From NCBI RefSeq assembly GCF_014191255.1, contig NZ_JACHWH010000007.1, positions 236,360-300,359 on the forward strand: DNA of 64,000 nt, in the 5' to 3' direction. Source of the stretch: Amycolatopsis bartoniae. Lineage in GTDB: Bacteria > Actinomycetota > Actinomycetes > Mycobacteriales > Pseudonocardiaceae. The notes beneath the pieces are model-generated. The model was not told the origin of the DNA and did not search any database. It saw only the letters and a list, made by a program, of their open reading frames with translations. Shown here piece after piece: positions 16,969-25,023 of this stretch (the first letter of the stretch is position 1; every line of letters starts with the position of its first letter). A program made the position numbers and the translations under genes.

Positions 16969-17982
16969 ATGCGGGTCGAAGGCCGGCTGAGGATCGCCGC
17001 CGCGCACGCCGTGGTTCCCGAGCGCCGCCAGCCCGTGACAGCCGCTCTGGAACGGGGCGTCGTCACGCCGGCCCAGGCACGCGAGTCCAGTGTGGACAGT
17101 CTGCCCGTCGCGGAACGCGGCGACACGGCGGAATCCCTGGCGCTCGACGCGGCGCGCGCGGCGCTGGCCCGGTCCGGCGTCCCCGCGAAGGACGTCGCGC
17201 TCCTGGTCCACTCGTGGATGGCCGAGACCCCGTCGGACTGGAAGCTCGCTCCGCGGCTGGCACGCTCGCTCGGCGCGACCGAGGCGGTCGCGTTCGGGGT
17301 TCGCCAGATGTGCAACGGCGGCGCGATGGGCCTTCAGCTGGCGGTCTCGCAGCTCCTGCTGGAACCCAGGATGACCGGCGCACTGGTGCTGACCTCGGAC
17401 GCGCTGGGCGAGCAGTCGGTCCGCCGCTGGCAGCTGGGCGAGGCCGGCGCGCCGCTGGGAGACGCGGCCACCGCGCTGGTGCTGTCACGGGACCGCGGGC
17501 CGTTTTCGGTGCGGGGCATCGCTTCCCGCTCCTGCACCGAGCAGGAGCTGACCTTTCCCGAGCTCAACCCGATCCTCGCCGGTCCGTCGGCGGCCGAGGC
17601 CGGTGCCTCCGGCGCCTTCTCCGGCGAGCTGGTCTTCCGGCTCCGCAAACGGGTCCGCCAAGCCGTCCAGGACGTCTGCGCCGACGCGGACCTGCGGCCG
17701 AAGGACCCTCGCCTGAGGACGGTGCTGCTGCCCAGGGTGGACGCGAAGCTGGCGAACATGCTGACCGACGGCGTGCTCCCGCTCGACCGCTCGACCGAGG
17801 TCGTGCACCTGGCCGGGAAGACCGGGCACCTGTTCGCCGGCGATCTCGCGGCGAACCTGGCCGATCTGTGGACGGACCGGCCCGCCCCGGGCGAGTACGC
17901 GCTGGTTGTCAACATCGGTGGTGGTTTCACCGCGACCTGCCTCCTGGTGCGGGTCGAGGACGAGGACCGAGACGAGAGGTGA
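16969..17982 (+). CDS. KAS III-like (ketoacyl-ACP synthase III family) acyltransferase
   Basis: 337 residues from ATG 16969 behind GGAAAGAGG. The protein has a thiolase fold: AFGVRQMCNGGAMGLQLAVS places a nucleophilic Cys at residue 115, and the C-terminus VVNIGGGFTATCLLVRVE is the usual last strand. The catalytic His of the FabH HQAN motif is replaced (LLPRVDAKL, residues 253-261) and the Asn site reads GKTGHLFAGDLAANL, as in actinobacterial KAS III-like proteins that work as acyltransferases or unusual condensing enzymes. It is the first gene of the operon. It may start, extend or off-load the acyl chain carried by the ACP; which of these is unknown. Confidence 0.85.
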   Translation: MRVEGRLRIAAAHAVVPERRQPVTAALERGVVTPAQARESSVDSLPVAERGDTAESLALDAARAALARSGVPAKDVALLVHSWMAETPSDWKLAPRLARSLGATEAVAFGVRQMCNGGAMGLQLAVSQLLLEPRMTGALVLTSDALGEQSVRRWQLGEAGAPLGDAATALVLSRDRGPFSVRGIASRSCTEQELTFPELNPILAGPSAAEAGASGAFSGELVFRLRKRVRQAVQDVCADADLRPKDPRLRTVLLPRVDAKLANMLTDGVLPLDRSTEVVHLAGKTGHLFAGDLAANLADLWTDRPAPGEYALVVNIGGGFTATCLLVRVEDEDRDER

Positions 17983-17987
17983 CCGCT

Positions 17988-19646
17988 GTGCAGGATCCCC
18001 ATCGGCAGCCGCGCACGCTGACCGAGCTACTGGCCGGCCTGAGCGCGAGCGAACGGCGCGTGGTGTTCCCCGATGACGACGACGCCGTGCTGCCGCACCG
18101 CGACCTGCCGGGCCTGGCCTGTGCGGTCGCGGAACTGTTGCGCGGCAACGGGGTGCGCGACGGCGACGTGGTGGGCATGCTGGTCCCGACGGGTCCGCGG
18201 TGGCTGCCCGCGTACTTCGGCGCCGTCGTGGCCGGCGCCGCGGCCAGCGCGCTGCCGCTGCCCCCGATCGTGCTGGACCCCGCCCAGGTGGCGGAACACC
18301 TCAAGGCGATCGTCGACGCGGGCCGCATCGGGCACGTGGTGGCGGCGGGCCTCGGCCGGAAGGTCGCGGCCGAGCTGGCGAAGGTGTGCCCTGGGCTGGT
18401 CGTGCTCGACGTGACCGACCTGCCGCCCGCGCCGCGGGTGCGCATCCCGGACGTCGACCCGGACTCGCTGGCCGTGGTGCAGTTCAGCTCGGGCAGCACA
18501 TCGCGCCCGAAGGGGGTGATGCTGTCCCACCGGGCGGTACTCGCCGGGGTGTCGGCCATCAACTCCCACATCGAGACCACCGGCGAGGACGTCCTCGTGC
18601 AGTGGGTGCCGCTGTTCCACGACATGGGCGTGGTGGCCCTGTTGTGTTCGCTGCTGACGCCGAACGACGCCCACCTGTTCAGCCCGCTGAGCTTCATCCG
18701 GCGGCCCGCGCGGGTGCTCACGCGGATCGCCGAAGCGCGGGGCACGATCGTCACCGGACCCAACTTCTCCTACGACAAGTACGTGTCCGCCGCGGCCGAC
18801 GCCTTCGGCGACCAGCCGGACGGCGCGCCGCTGAAGACGTGGCGGCTGGCGCTCAACGGGGCCGAGCAGGTGCGGGCGCACACCGTCGAGACCTTCCAGC
18901 GGACGTTCGTCCCACTGGGAGCCGCACCGTCCACAATGTACCCGTGCTACGGCATGGCCGAGGCGACACTGGCGGTGACGCTGCCCGTGCTCGGCAGCGA
19001 ACCGAGGATCCTGGCGGTGGACCGCGACAGCACGCACGTCGGCCGTGCCGTCGAGCTCGTCGGCGCGGACTCCCCGCGCAGCAGGTTGCTGACCAGCGTC
19101 GGGGTCCCGGTGCCGGGCATGGCGGTGCGCGTCACCGACGACGCCGGCACGCCCCTGCCGCCGGGAGTGCTGGGCGAGGTGTGCATCCAGGGCCCCGCCG
19201 TCACGTCGGGCTACCTGCACAACCCCGAGCACACCGCGCGGACGCTGCGCGAGGGCTGGCTGCGGACCGGCGACCTCGGGTTCTTCGACGACGGCGAGCT
19301 GTTCATCGCGGGCCGGGTCAAGGAGATGATCGTCGTCCAGGGCCGCAACTTCTTCCCCGACGACGTCGAGGAACGCGCCCGTCGTGTCGCCGGTGTCCAC
19401 AAGGGACGGTGCGTGGCGATCGCCGATCCCGTCGCCGAGGGCATCGTCGTGGTGGCCGAGTCGGAGCTGCCCGCCGGGGAGCACGAAGCACTGTCCCGGC
19501 GCATCCGGGGCGCGGTGTCCGGCGCGCTCGGGCTCTCGGCGGTGCAGGTGCTCGTCGTTCTTCCCCGGATGCTGCCCCGCACCACCAGCGGGAAATGGCA
19601 GCGCGCTCTCGTCCAGCAAACAGTGAAGGAGCACAGTCATGGCTGA
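17988..19646 (+). CDS. Fatty acyl-AMP ligase (FAAL)
   Basis: 552 residues. GTG 17988 is chosen because GAGAGG ends 8 bases upstream; GTG 17979 overlaps the previous stop but lies directly on the Shine-Dalgarno. ANL-superfamily motifs are clear: FSSGSTSRPKGVMLSH (A3), WVPLFHDMGVV, CYGMAEATLAV (A5), GWLRTGDLGFFDDGELFIAG and LPRTTSGKWQRAL with the adenylation Lys (A10). RVKEMIVVQGRNFFPDDVE is the FAAL/acyl-AMP-ligase version rather than the acyl-CoA ligase one. FAALs activate free fatty acids as acyl-AMP and load them onto an ACP. The following ACP gene overlaps by 8 bases and is the obvious partner. Confidence 0.92.
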   Translation: MQDPHRQPRTLTELLAGLSASERRVVFPDDDDAVLPHRDLPGLACAVAELLRGNGVRDGDVVGMLVPTGPRWLPAYFGAVVAGAAASALPLPPIVLDPAQVAEHLKAIVDAGRIGHVVAAGLGRKVAAELAKVCPGLVVLDVTDLPPAPRVRIPDVDPDSLAVVQFSSGSTSRPKGVMLSHRAVLAGVSAINSHIETTGEDVLVQWVPLFHDMGVVALLCSLLTPNDAHLFSPLSFIRRPARVLTRIAEARGTIVTGPNFSYDKYVSAAADAFGDQPDGAPLKTWRLALNGAEQVRAHTVETFQRTFVPLGAAPSTMYPCYGMAEATLAVTLPVLGSEPRILAVDRDSTHVGRAVELVGADSPRSRLLTSVGVPVPGMAVRVTDDAGTPLPPGVLGEVCIQGPAVTSGYLHNPEHTARTLREGWLRTGDLGFFDDGELFIAGRVKEMIVVQGRNFFPDDVEERARRVAGVHKGRCVAIADPVAEGIVVVAESELPAGEHEALSRRIRGAVSGALGLSAVQVLVVLPRMLPRTTSGKWQRALVQQTVKEHSHG

Positions 19647-19905
19647 CCAGACCACCGACCGGCTCGCGCAGGAGCTGCGCGCCGAACTGGCCGCGGTCCT
19701 GGAGTGCCGCCCCGACGAGGTCGACCTCGCCGAACGCCTCACCGAGCTGCCCGGCATCGACTCGGCCAAGCTCGTCTCGGTCGTGGTGGCCTGCGAGAAG
19801 CGGTGGGAGGTCGCACTGGACGAGGAGGAGCTGTTCGACGTGCGCACCGGCCAGGACCTGTGCGATCTGGTCGCGTACTCCCTTTCGCAGCGGGGCGCGG
19901 CGTGA
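19639..19905 (+). CDS. Acyl carrier protein
   Basis: 88 residues from ATG 19639, overlapping the FAAL stop by 8 bases (translational coupling). ELPGIDSAKLVSVVVACEK contains the serine (Ser42) that receives 4'-phosphopantetheine, in the context IDSAKL instead of the commoner LDSLxx. Charged N-terminal helix I and helix III segments are as expected. It should carry the fatty acyl chain while the downstream P450s act. GTGA at its end couples it to the first P450. Confidence 0.92.
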   Translation: MADQTTDRLAQELRAELAAVLECRPDEVDLAERLTELPGIDSAKLVSVVVACEKRWEVALDEEELFDVRTGQDLCDLVAYSLSQRGAA

Positions 19906-21116
19906 GCGCCCCGGTCCGGCTGGACGACCCCGCCGGGCAGGACGCACTGGAGGCCGCGTACCGGCGGCTGCGCGAGCGCGGCCCCGTCGTGTGCGTGGAG
20001 CTGCCCGACGGCCTGCGCACCTGGGTGATCACACGGTACGCCGAAGGCAGGCGGGCGCTGCGGGACCCGCGGTTCATCAAGGACCTGCGCGAGCTGACCG
20101 GCCCCGGCCACGGGCTCGGCGGCAACCGGTACGCGGAGGACGTCTACGTGGTGGAAGGCCGCCACATGCTCAACAGCGATGGCGACGAGCACGTCCGGTT
20201 GCGCGGGGTCGTGGCCGCGCAACTGTCGGCGCAGGCGGTGGCGGCCAGGGAGCCGGAAATCCGGCGGATCACCGAAGACCTGGTGGACCGCTTCGCCGGG
20301 TCGGCGGAACCGGTCGACCTGATGAGCGCCTACGCCCGGCCGGTCCCGGAGATCGTGATGGGCCGGATCCTCGGCCTGCCGGACGAGGTCATGCTCGAAG
20401 CGGCCGTGCTCAGCAGGCAGCTGGGGCAGCGGGACGACCCGCTCTCGCCGCCGATGCGCCGGGCCTACAACGACCTGGTCGACCTGATGCGCGTGCACAC
20501 CCGGACCGCGCCGGACGACGAGCGGACGGTGCTCGCCGCCCTGCACGCGGCGCTGGCGCAGGGCCGCATCACGCGCCGGGAGCTGGTGTCGACCGTGCTG
20601 ATGCTGATCGGCGCCGGTATCTCGTCCACCGCCATCGCGATCGCCCACGGCGCCGCGACGACGGCCCAGGCCGCGAACACGCTGTGGTCACTGCTCGGGG
20701 ACGACGAGCAGGCCGGGGCACTGGTGGACGAGCTGCTGCGCCACCACCCGCCGTTCGCCTTCTCGCCGTGGCGCTTCGCCCGGGAGGCCGTGGAGGTCGG
20801 CGGGGTGGTCATCCCCGCGGGGGCCGTGGTGTTCGTGCTGCTGGCGGCGGTCAACCGGGACCCCGGCGTCATCGAGGACCCGGACCAGGTGCGCCCCGGG
20901 CGGGCGAGCAGGTCCGGCAGCCTGACCTTCGGCCACGGGCCGCACTACTGCATCGGCGCGCACCTGGCCCGCACCGAGATCACCACCGCGCTCGCGACGC
21001 TGCACCGCCGGTGCCCGCGGCTGCGCCTGGCCGTCCCGTACGGCGAGACCGAGTGGCAGGGCCTGTTGTTCGACCGCACCCCGGTCGCACTGCCCGTGTA
21101 CCCCGGGGTAGCCTGA
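19902..21116 (+). CDS. Cytochrome P450 (bacterial class I type), unusual I-helix
   Basis: 404 residues from GTG 19902, overlapping the ACP stop (GTGA). Heme-binding loop: LTFGHGPHYCIGAHLAR with the axial Cys. The K-helix ExxR pair is in LVDELLRHHPPFAF. The I-helix reads LIGAGISSTAIAIAHG: the usual acid-Thr pair after AG is replaced by Ser-Ser, so normal proton delivery to bound oxygen may be altered or substrate-assisted. A soluble P450 directly behind an ACP gene suggests an ACP-bound acyl substrate, as for P450 BioI and similar enzymes; this is inference. Redox partners (ferredoxin, reductase) are not encoded nearby. Confidence 0.93.
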   Translation: MSAPVRLDDPAGQDALEAAYRRLRERGPVVCVELPDGLRTWVITRYAEGRRALRDPRFIKDLRELTGPGHGLGGNRYAEDVYVVEGRHMLNSDGDEHVRLRGVVAAQLSAQAVAAREPEIRRITEDLVDRFAGSAEPVDLMSAYARPVPEIVMGRILGLPDEVMLEAAVLSRQLGQRDDPLSPPMRRAYNDLVDLMRVHTRTAPDDERTVLAALHAALAQGRITRRELVSTVLMLIGAGISSTAIAIAHGAATTAQAANTLWSLLGDDEQAGALVDELLRHHPPFAFSPWRFAREAVEVGGVVIPAGAVVFVLLAAVNRDPGVIEDPDQVRPGRASRSGSLTFGHGPHYCIGAHLARTEITTALATLHRRCPRLRLAVPYGETEWQGLLFDRTPVALPVYPGVA

Positions 21117-21117
21117 G

Positions 21118-22437
21118 ATGACCGTGGCCCCCGATGCCGGCCGCAGCCTGGGCACGAACCTGACCAGCACCTTCATCCAGGACTCGACCAGGATGGCCGC
21201 CGAGCACGGCCCGGTGTTCCGGCGTTCGCTGCACCACCTGGAGTTCACCTTCGTCACCGACCCGGAGCTGGTGGCGGAGCTGTCGGACGAGCAGCGGTTC
21301 ACCAAGAACGTCCTGCCGAACCTCGACGCGCTGCGCCCCGTGCTCGGCGACGGCCTCATCACCGCGCACACCCACGAGCCGAACTGGCGGGCGGCGCACG
21401 AGCTGCTGATGCCGGCGTTCTCCCAGGCCGCGATGCGCCGCTACCACCCGGTGATGCTCGCGGTGACCGGGGAACTGGTCGCGGCGTGGGACCGGGCCGC
21501 CGGCGGGGCGCCGGTCGACGTGGCCGCGGACATGACCAAGATGACCCTGGAGGTCATCGGCCGCGCCGGGTTCGGGTACTCCTTCGGCTCCTTCGAGACC
21601 GGCCGCACCCACCCTTTCGTGACGGCGCTGAAGGAGTGCATGGTGCACGGTCAGCGCACGGTCACCCGGCCGCCGATCGTGGGCGGTCTGCTCGGCCGCC
21701 GGGCCGACGAGCGCAACGCGGAGAACATCGCCTACCTCAACGCGGTGGTGGACGAGGTGATCGACGCGCGCGGCCGGGAAGGGGGCGACGACCTGCTCAC
21801 CCTGATGCTGGCCGCGGGCACCCTCGACCGCGTCAACATCCGGTACCAGGTCCTCACCTTCCTGGCCGCGGGCTACGAGACGACGGCGACCGCGGCGGCG
21901 TTCGCCCTGTACTACCTGGCGAACAACCCGGACGTGCTGGCCGCGGCGCGCGCCGAGGCCGACGCGGTGCTCGGCGGCGAGGTGCCCTCGTTCGAGCAGA
22001 TCGGGAAGCTGCGCTACCTGCGCCGGGTGGTCGACGAGGCGTTGCGGTTGTGGCCGCCCGCCCCGGGCTACGCGCGGCACGCGCTGGCGGACACCGTGCT
22101 CGGCGGGCGCTACCCGATGCGCGCGGGCGAGTCGATGTTCGTGCTGCTGCCGGCGCTGCACCGCCATCCCGTGTGGGGCGAGGATCCCGAGGCCTTCGAC
22201 CCGGACCGCTTCCTGCCCGAACGGATCCGCCGCCGCCCGGCACACGCGTTCAAGCCGTTCGGCACCGGGCAGCGCGCGTGCATCGGCCGCCAGTTCGCGG
22301 TGCACGAGACGCTCGTCGTGGTGAGCACCCTGCTGCACCGGTACGAGCTGGTGCCCGATCCGGACTACCGGCTGCGGGTGCAGGAGCTGATCGCGTTCCG
22401 CCCCGCCGGATTCACCCTCGGCCTCCGGCGCCGCTGA
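21118..22437 (+). CDS. Cytochrome P450, CYP102 heme-domain-like
   Basis: 439 residues, ATG one base after the previous stop. The heme loop is FKPFGTGQRACIGRQFAVHE, the I-helix FLAAGYETTATAAAF has the normal Glu-Thr pair, and the ExxR lies in VVDEALRLWPPAPGYARHAL. GDGLITAHTHEPNWRAAHEL and MLPAF-like LLMPAFSQAAM resemble fatty-acid hydroxylases of the CYP102 (BM3) group, but no reductase domain is fused. It probably hydroxylates or further oxidizes the fatty chain. Last gene of the five-gene operon. Confidence 0.93.
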   Translation: MTVAPDAGRSLGTNLTSTFIQDSTRMAAEHGPVFRRSLHHLEFTFVTDPELVAELSDEQRFTKNVLPNLDALRPVLGDGLITAHTHEPNWRAAHELLMPAFSQAAMRRYHPVMLAVTGELVAAWDRAAGGAPVDVAADMTKMTLEVIGRAGFGYSFGSFETGRTHPFVTALKECMVHGQRTVTRPPIVGGLLGRRADERNAENIAYLNAVVDEVIDARGREGGDDLLTLMLAAGTLDRVNIRYQVLTFLAAGYETTATAAAFALYYLANNPDVLAAARAEADAVLGGEVPSFEQIGKLRYLRRVVDEALRLWPPAPGYARHALADTVLGGRYPMRAGESMFVLLPALHRHPVWGEDPEAFDPDRFLPERIRRRPAHAFKPFGTGQRACIGRQFAVHETLVVVSTLLHRYELVPDPDYRLRVQELIAFRPAGFTLGLRRR

Positions 22438-22585
22438 CCGCGACTGTCCGAAGTGGACCCGCGCCGCCTGGCCGAATTCGTCCGTCACGAGCTGCGGTTG
22501 GAGGCCTCGCCACTCTCGCGCAACGTTCAGCTGAGCCGGACGGCCGTCACAAACATCCGCGACTCCCATTTCCCGGGGGTCCAAA

Positions 22586-22897
22586 GTTGACAGCAGTGAA
22601 AGCCCGCGCGAAGGTCTGGAGTTGGCCGCCGTCCAAGGGCTTGCCGCCGTCGTGGAGATGCTGGTGGACCACGGAGCCAGCATCAACCACGTCGAGGGGT
22701 GCCGAGGTACAGCGCTGGCTGGCGCTGCGGCAGGTGGGTGGCCCGTCATCGTTCGCATGCTGCTGGACCGCGGCGCCATCCCCGCAGCAAGGGCCCTGGA
22801 GCTTGCCGAACGCAACTCTGCCCGCTACCGATCCGATCCCGAACTACTGGCAGGCTTTTCCCAGGTGATCGCCATGCTCAAAGCCGCGGGAGCTTGA
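22586..22897 (+). pseudogene. Ankyrin-repeat protein fragment
   Basis: The frame gives LELAAVQGLAAVVEMLVDHG and GWPVIVRMLLDRGAIPAARA, one complete and one partial ankyrin repeat, then a normal stop at 22897. No good start or ribosome-binding site precedes it; TTG 22622 would give 91 residues. Ankyrin proteins normally hold several repeats, so this is probably the 3' end of a lost gene. It lies just after the P450 operon in a decayed stretch. Confidence 0.55.
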
Positions 22898-23213
22898 TCA
22901 CCACCGAGCCAACTCCTCATCCGGACTCCTCTTTCGAAGCACACACGGATCTCGCGGACGGTCGCGCCGCCGTGCGGTGCCCCTCAGTCGCCAACCGCAC
23001 CAGAACATCCAGCAGACCCGGCGGGACCGCGCTACCGAACTCCCCGATCCGGTGACCACGGCACTGAGCGACGACGGCATGCGCAAAGCCGCCACCGCTG
23101 CGCGCCAGATCGCCGCACTGACCACAGTGGACGAAGCACTGGCCGAGACGCAGTGCTACGACGACCGCGTCTTTCCGGACGGCGGCTTCGGTGACTTCGC
23201 CGCGGATGCCGTC
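22898..23213. other. Gene-poor stretch with unassignable coding-like fragments
   Basis: About 315 bases between the ankyrin fragment and the hydrolase gene. The plus strand contains TALSDDGMRKAATAARQIAA followed by LTTVDEALAET, which looks protein-like, and the minus strand contains GEFGSAVPPGLLDVLVRLAT in another place. Neither has a start with a ribosome-binding site nor a recognised family. Probably remnants. Confidence 0.4.
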
Positions 23214-23975
23214 CTAACCGTCCACACGGGACCAGAATGCGGTCAGGGCTCGCGCCACCGGGTGCGGGTCCGTCACCGGCCACCAGTGCCCGACATCGGC
23301 GAGTTCGGCGATCTCGGCACCGGCGGCCTCGCCTGCGAACCGGTGCTGCGCAGGCGTTCCACTGGCCTGTTCGGCGTCCGCGAGGGCGATCAGGGCCAGG
23401 CCGGGCCGCTGTCGCGCCTTCGCCAGGCCGCGGCCCGCGTCGGCCATCACCGGCTGTGCGGCCGACCGCAGCAGCGAGAGCACCGCCCGCCCCATCCCGT
23501 CGTCCATTCCCGCGGCCACGCGTTCCGCGGCCGGGCCGGTCATCCCGAGCGCGCGGACGACCTCCAGTCGCTGCGCCAGCGTGCCGCCGTAGAGTTCCTT
23601 CACCGAGGCCTCGCCTGCCCCTTCCTGCTGCCACACCTGGGCCCGCGCGTGCCAGACATAGTCCGGGGCGAAGAGGCCGAGTGCGTCCGACGCCCAACTG
23701 CGGATCAGATCCGGGCGGGTCATCGCGATCTGGACGACGTGCGCGCCACCCCAGTCGTGGCCGACGAGATCGACGGGTTCCCGGAACTGCTCCAGCCGGG
23801 CGGCGAGCCACTCGCGGTAGCCCTCGACGGTGGCGGAGAAGTCGTCCGACGCGGGCACCCCGAAGCCGGGCGGGGACAGCGACACCGCGTCGTCCCGGCC
23901 GAGCGCGGAGATCAACGGCCCCCACACGCCACTGCTCTCCGGATTGCCGTGCACGAGCACCAAAGGAACAGGCAT
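23214..23975 (-). CDS. Alpha/beta-hydrolase (epoxide hydrolase / haloalkane dehalogenase-like)
   Basis: 253 residues. ATG 23975 is preferred to GTG 23981, since AGGAG lies five bases before the ATG but abuts the GTG. Features: LVLVHGNPESSGVWGPLI (oxyanion-hole HGNP motif), VDLVGHDWGGAHVV (nucleophile Asp in GHDWGG, as in epoxide hydrolases and dehalogenases rather than a Ser esterase) and ELADVGHWWPV with the catalytic His near the end. It follows a TetR gene on the same strand after 73 bases that contain a perfect dyad, so it is probably controlled by that repressor. The substrate is unknown. Confidence 0.87.
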   Translation of the reverse strand: MPVPLVLVHGNPESSGVWGPLISALGRDDAVSLSPPGFGVPASDDFSATVEGYREWLAARLEQFREPVDLVGHDWGGAHVVQIAMTRPDLIRSWASDALGLFAPDYVWHARAQVWQQEGAGEASVKELYGGTLAQRLEVVRALGMTGPAAERVAAGMDDGMGRAVLSLLRSAAQPVMADAGRGLAKARQRPGLALIALADAEQASGTPAQHRFAGEAAGAEIAELADVGHWWPVTDPHPVARALTAFWSRVDG

Positions 23976-23986
23976 CCTCACTCCTA

Positions 23987-24008
23987 ACTTGCGTGTATGT
24001 ATGCAAGT
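23987..24008. promoter_or_regulatory. Putative TetR operator upstream of the hydrolase
   Basis: ACTTGC at 23987-23992 and GCAAGT at 24003-24008 form a perfect 6-base inverted repeat with a 10-base A+T-rich spacer, 12 bases before the hydrolase start (minus strand) and just before its ribosome-binding site. The size and place fit a TetR-family operator. Confidence 0.55.
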
Positions 24009-24048
24009 AAGTGTAGCAGCGGACGGCGTGAGAGACCACTGGCGGAAG

Positions 24049-24657
24049 CTACGGCATGACAGCGAAGGCCGCGCGCACCGAGCGCGTCGCCTCCCGGATG
24101 ATGGCGGGGACGTCGCGAACCGGAGGTTGGGCGATGAGTTGCAGCCCGGTCCCGCGGACCAGTGCGACGATCAGCACGGCGGCCGCGGCCGGGTTCGCAT
24201 CGGGCCGGATGGACCCGTCGGCGATGCCCTGGCGGACCACGTTCGCCAGGAGCTGCCGGAAGTCGGCGTCCCGGCGGGCGAACAGCGGAGCCAGCACGGG
24301 GTCGGCCGCGATCGCCTCACCCCACAGTTGCAGGAACGCGCGCGCCGACGGGGTCCGCCGCACCACGTTGCGCAGGTACGCCTCGATGATCCGCACCAGG
24401 TGGTCCAGACCGTCCCCCTGATAGGCGGGAACGTCGAACCGCTGCGCCGCGTCGACCACGGCTTCCAACAGCCGTTCCCGGCTGCCGAAGTGGTGGTAGA
24501 CGATGCCGCGGCTGTACCCGGCGGCTTCCCCGACCTCGGCGAGCGTGACGGCCCGGGACCCGCTGCGCGCGATGAGCGCCATCGCCGCGTCCAGCACGCG
24601 CCGCTCGGTCTCGGCGCGTCGTTGCTCCTGCGTTCGCCTGGCCGGGCGATCGGTCAT
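24049..24657 (-). CDS. TetR-family transcriptional regulator
   Basis: 202 residues from ATG 24657. The N-terminal helix-turn-helix is typical: RVLDAAMALIARSGSRAVTL, AEVGEAAGYSRGIVYHHFGS, then RERLLEAVVDAAQ. The C-terminal ligand-binding domain has normal length. It precedes the alpha/beta-hydrolase gene on the same strand. An imperfect dyad just upstream of its own start may be an autoregulatory site. Ligand unknown, perhaps the hydrolase substrate. Confidence 0.92.
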   Translation of the reverse strand: MTDRPARRTQEQRRAETERRVLDAAMALIARSGSRAVTLAEVGEAAGYSRGIVYHHFGSRERLLEAVVDAAQRFDVPAYQGDGLDHLVRIIEAYLRNVVRRTPSARAFLQLWGEAIAADPVLAPLFARRDADFRQLLANVVRQGIADGSIRPDANPAAAAVLIVALVRGTGLQLIAQPPVRDVPAIIREATRSVRAAFAVMP

Positions 24658-24676
24658 GCGTCGTGCTCCCCTGACT

Positions 24677-24697
24677 CACCTCGTGGTCAACGAAGTG
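24677..24697. promoter_or_regulatory. Imperfect dyad upstream of the tetR gene
   Basis: CACCTCGT (24677-24684) and ACGAAGTG (24690-24697) pair at seven of eight positions across a 5-base spacer, about 20 bases before the TetR start. It could be an autoregulatory site, but differs in sequence from the dyad before the hydrolase. Confidence 0.3.
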
Positions 24698-24977
24698 TGC
24701 CACGGCGTCCTCCCGCAGATCTCCCGCCGTCCGGCCTCGACTCGTCAGGCCCCGAGACCCCGCATTGACAGTGGCCGGACCAGGGGTCATCGTCGAGCCC
24801 ACTACGAGAGGTTCATCGCACCGCACTACACCACCGACGGCCAAGCCGACCTCGCCGTCGGCGCCAGCGCCATCACCGCGGTCGCCGCCGAACTCGACGT
24901 CCCCACCGCCCTCGACGCGGCCGGCTTCTACCGCACCACACCCTGAAAAATCGCGGAGCCGGGGATCGCCGACGGCT
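24698..24977. other. Intergenic stretch with a possible 3' gene fragment
   Basis: The plus strand from about 24806 to 24945 encodes RFIAPHYTTDGQADLAVGAS and AVAAELDVPTALDAAGFYRT before a stop, a protein-like composition without a start codon, ribosome-binding site or known family. It may be the tail of a lost gene. The rest shows nothing recognisable. Confidence 0.35.
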
Positions 24978-25019
24978 ACCTGGCCGTCTCCGGGTGCGGG
25001 AGCCCGGAGACGGCCAGGT
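24978..25019. terminator. Strong hairpin terminator after the PQQ-propeller gene
   Basis: A perfect 17-base inverted repeat (left arm 24978-24994, ACCTGGCCGTCTCCGGG; right arm 25003-25019) with an 8-base loop lies 4 bases past the stop of the minus-strand gene that ends at 25024. There is no U-tract, as is common for actinobacterial terminators. Confidence 0.75.
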
Positions 25020-25023
25020 GTGA

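Noticed and set aside
16917..17987. An in-frame upstream extension of the FAAL gene across the KAS III-like gene
   Set aside because: The extension is out-of-frame translation of the KAS III-like coding sequence. The FAAL domain begins only after the GTG near 17988, which has its own Shine-Dalgarno.
22438..24978. Integrated mobile element around the TetR-hydrolase pair
   Set aside because: Gene fragments are present, but no transposase, integrase, terminal inverted repeats or target duplication could be found.
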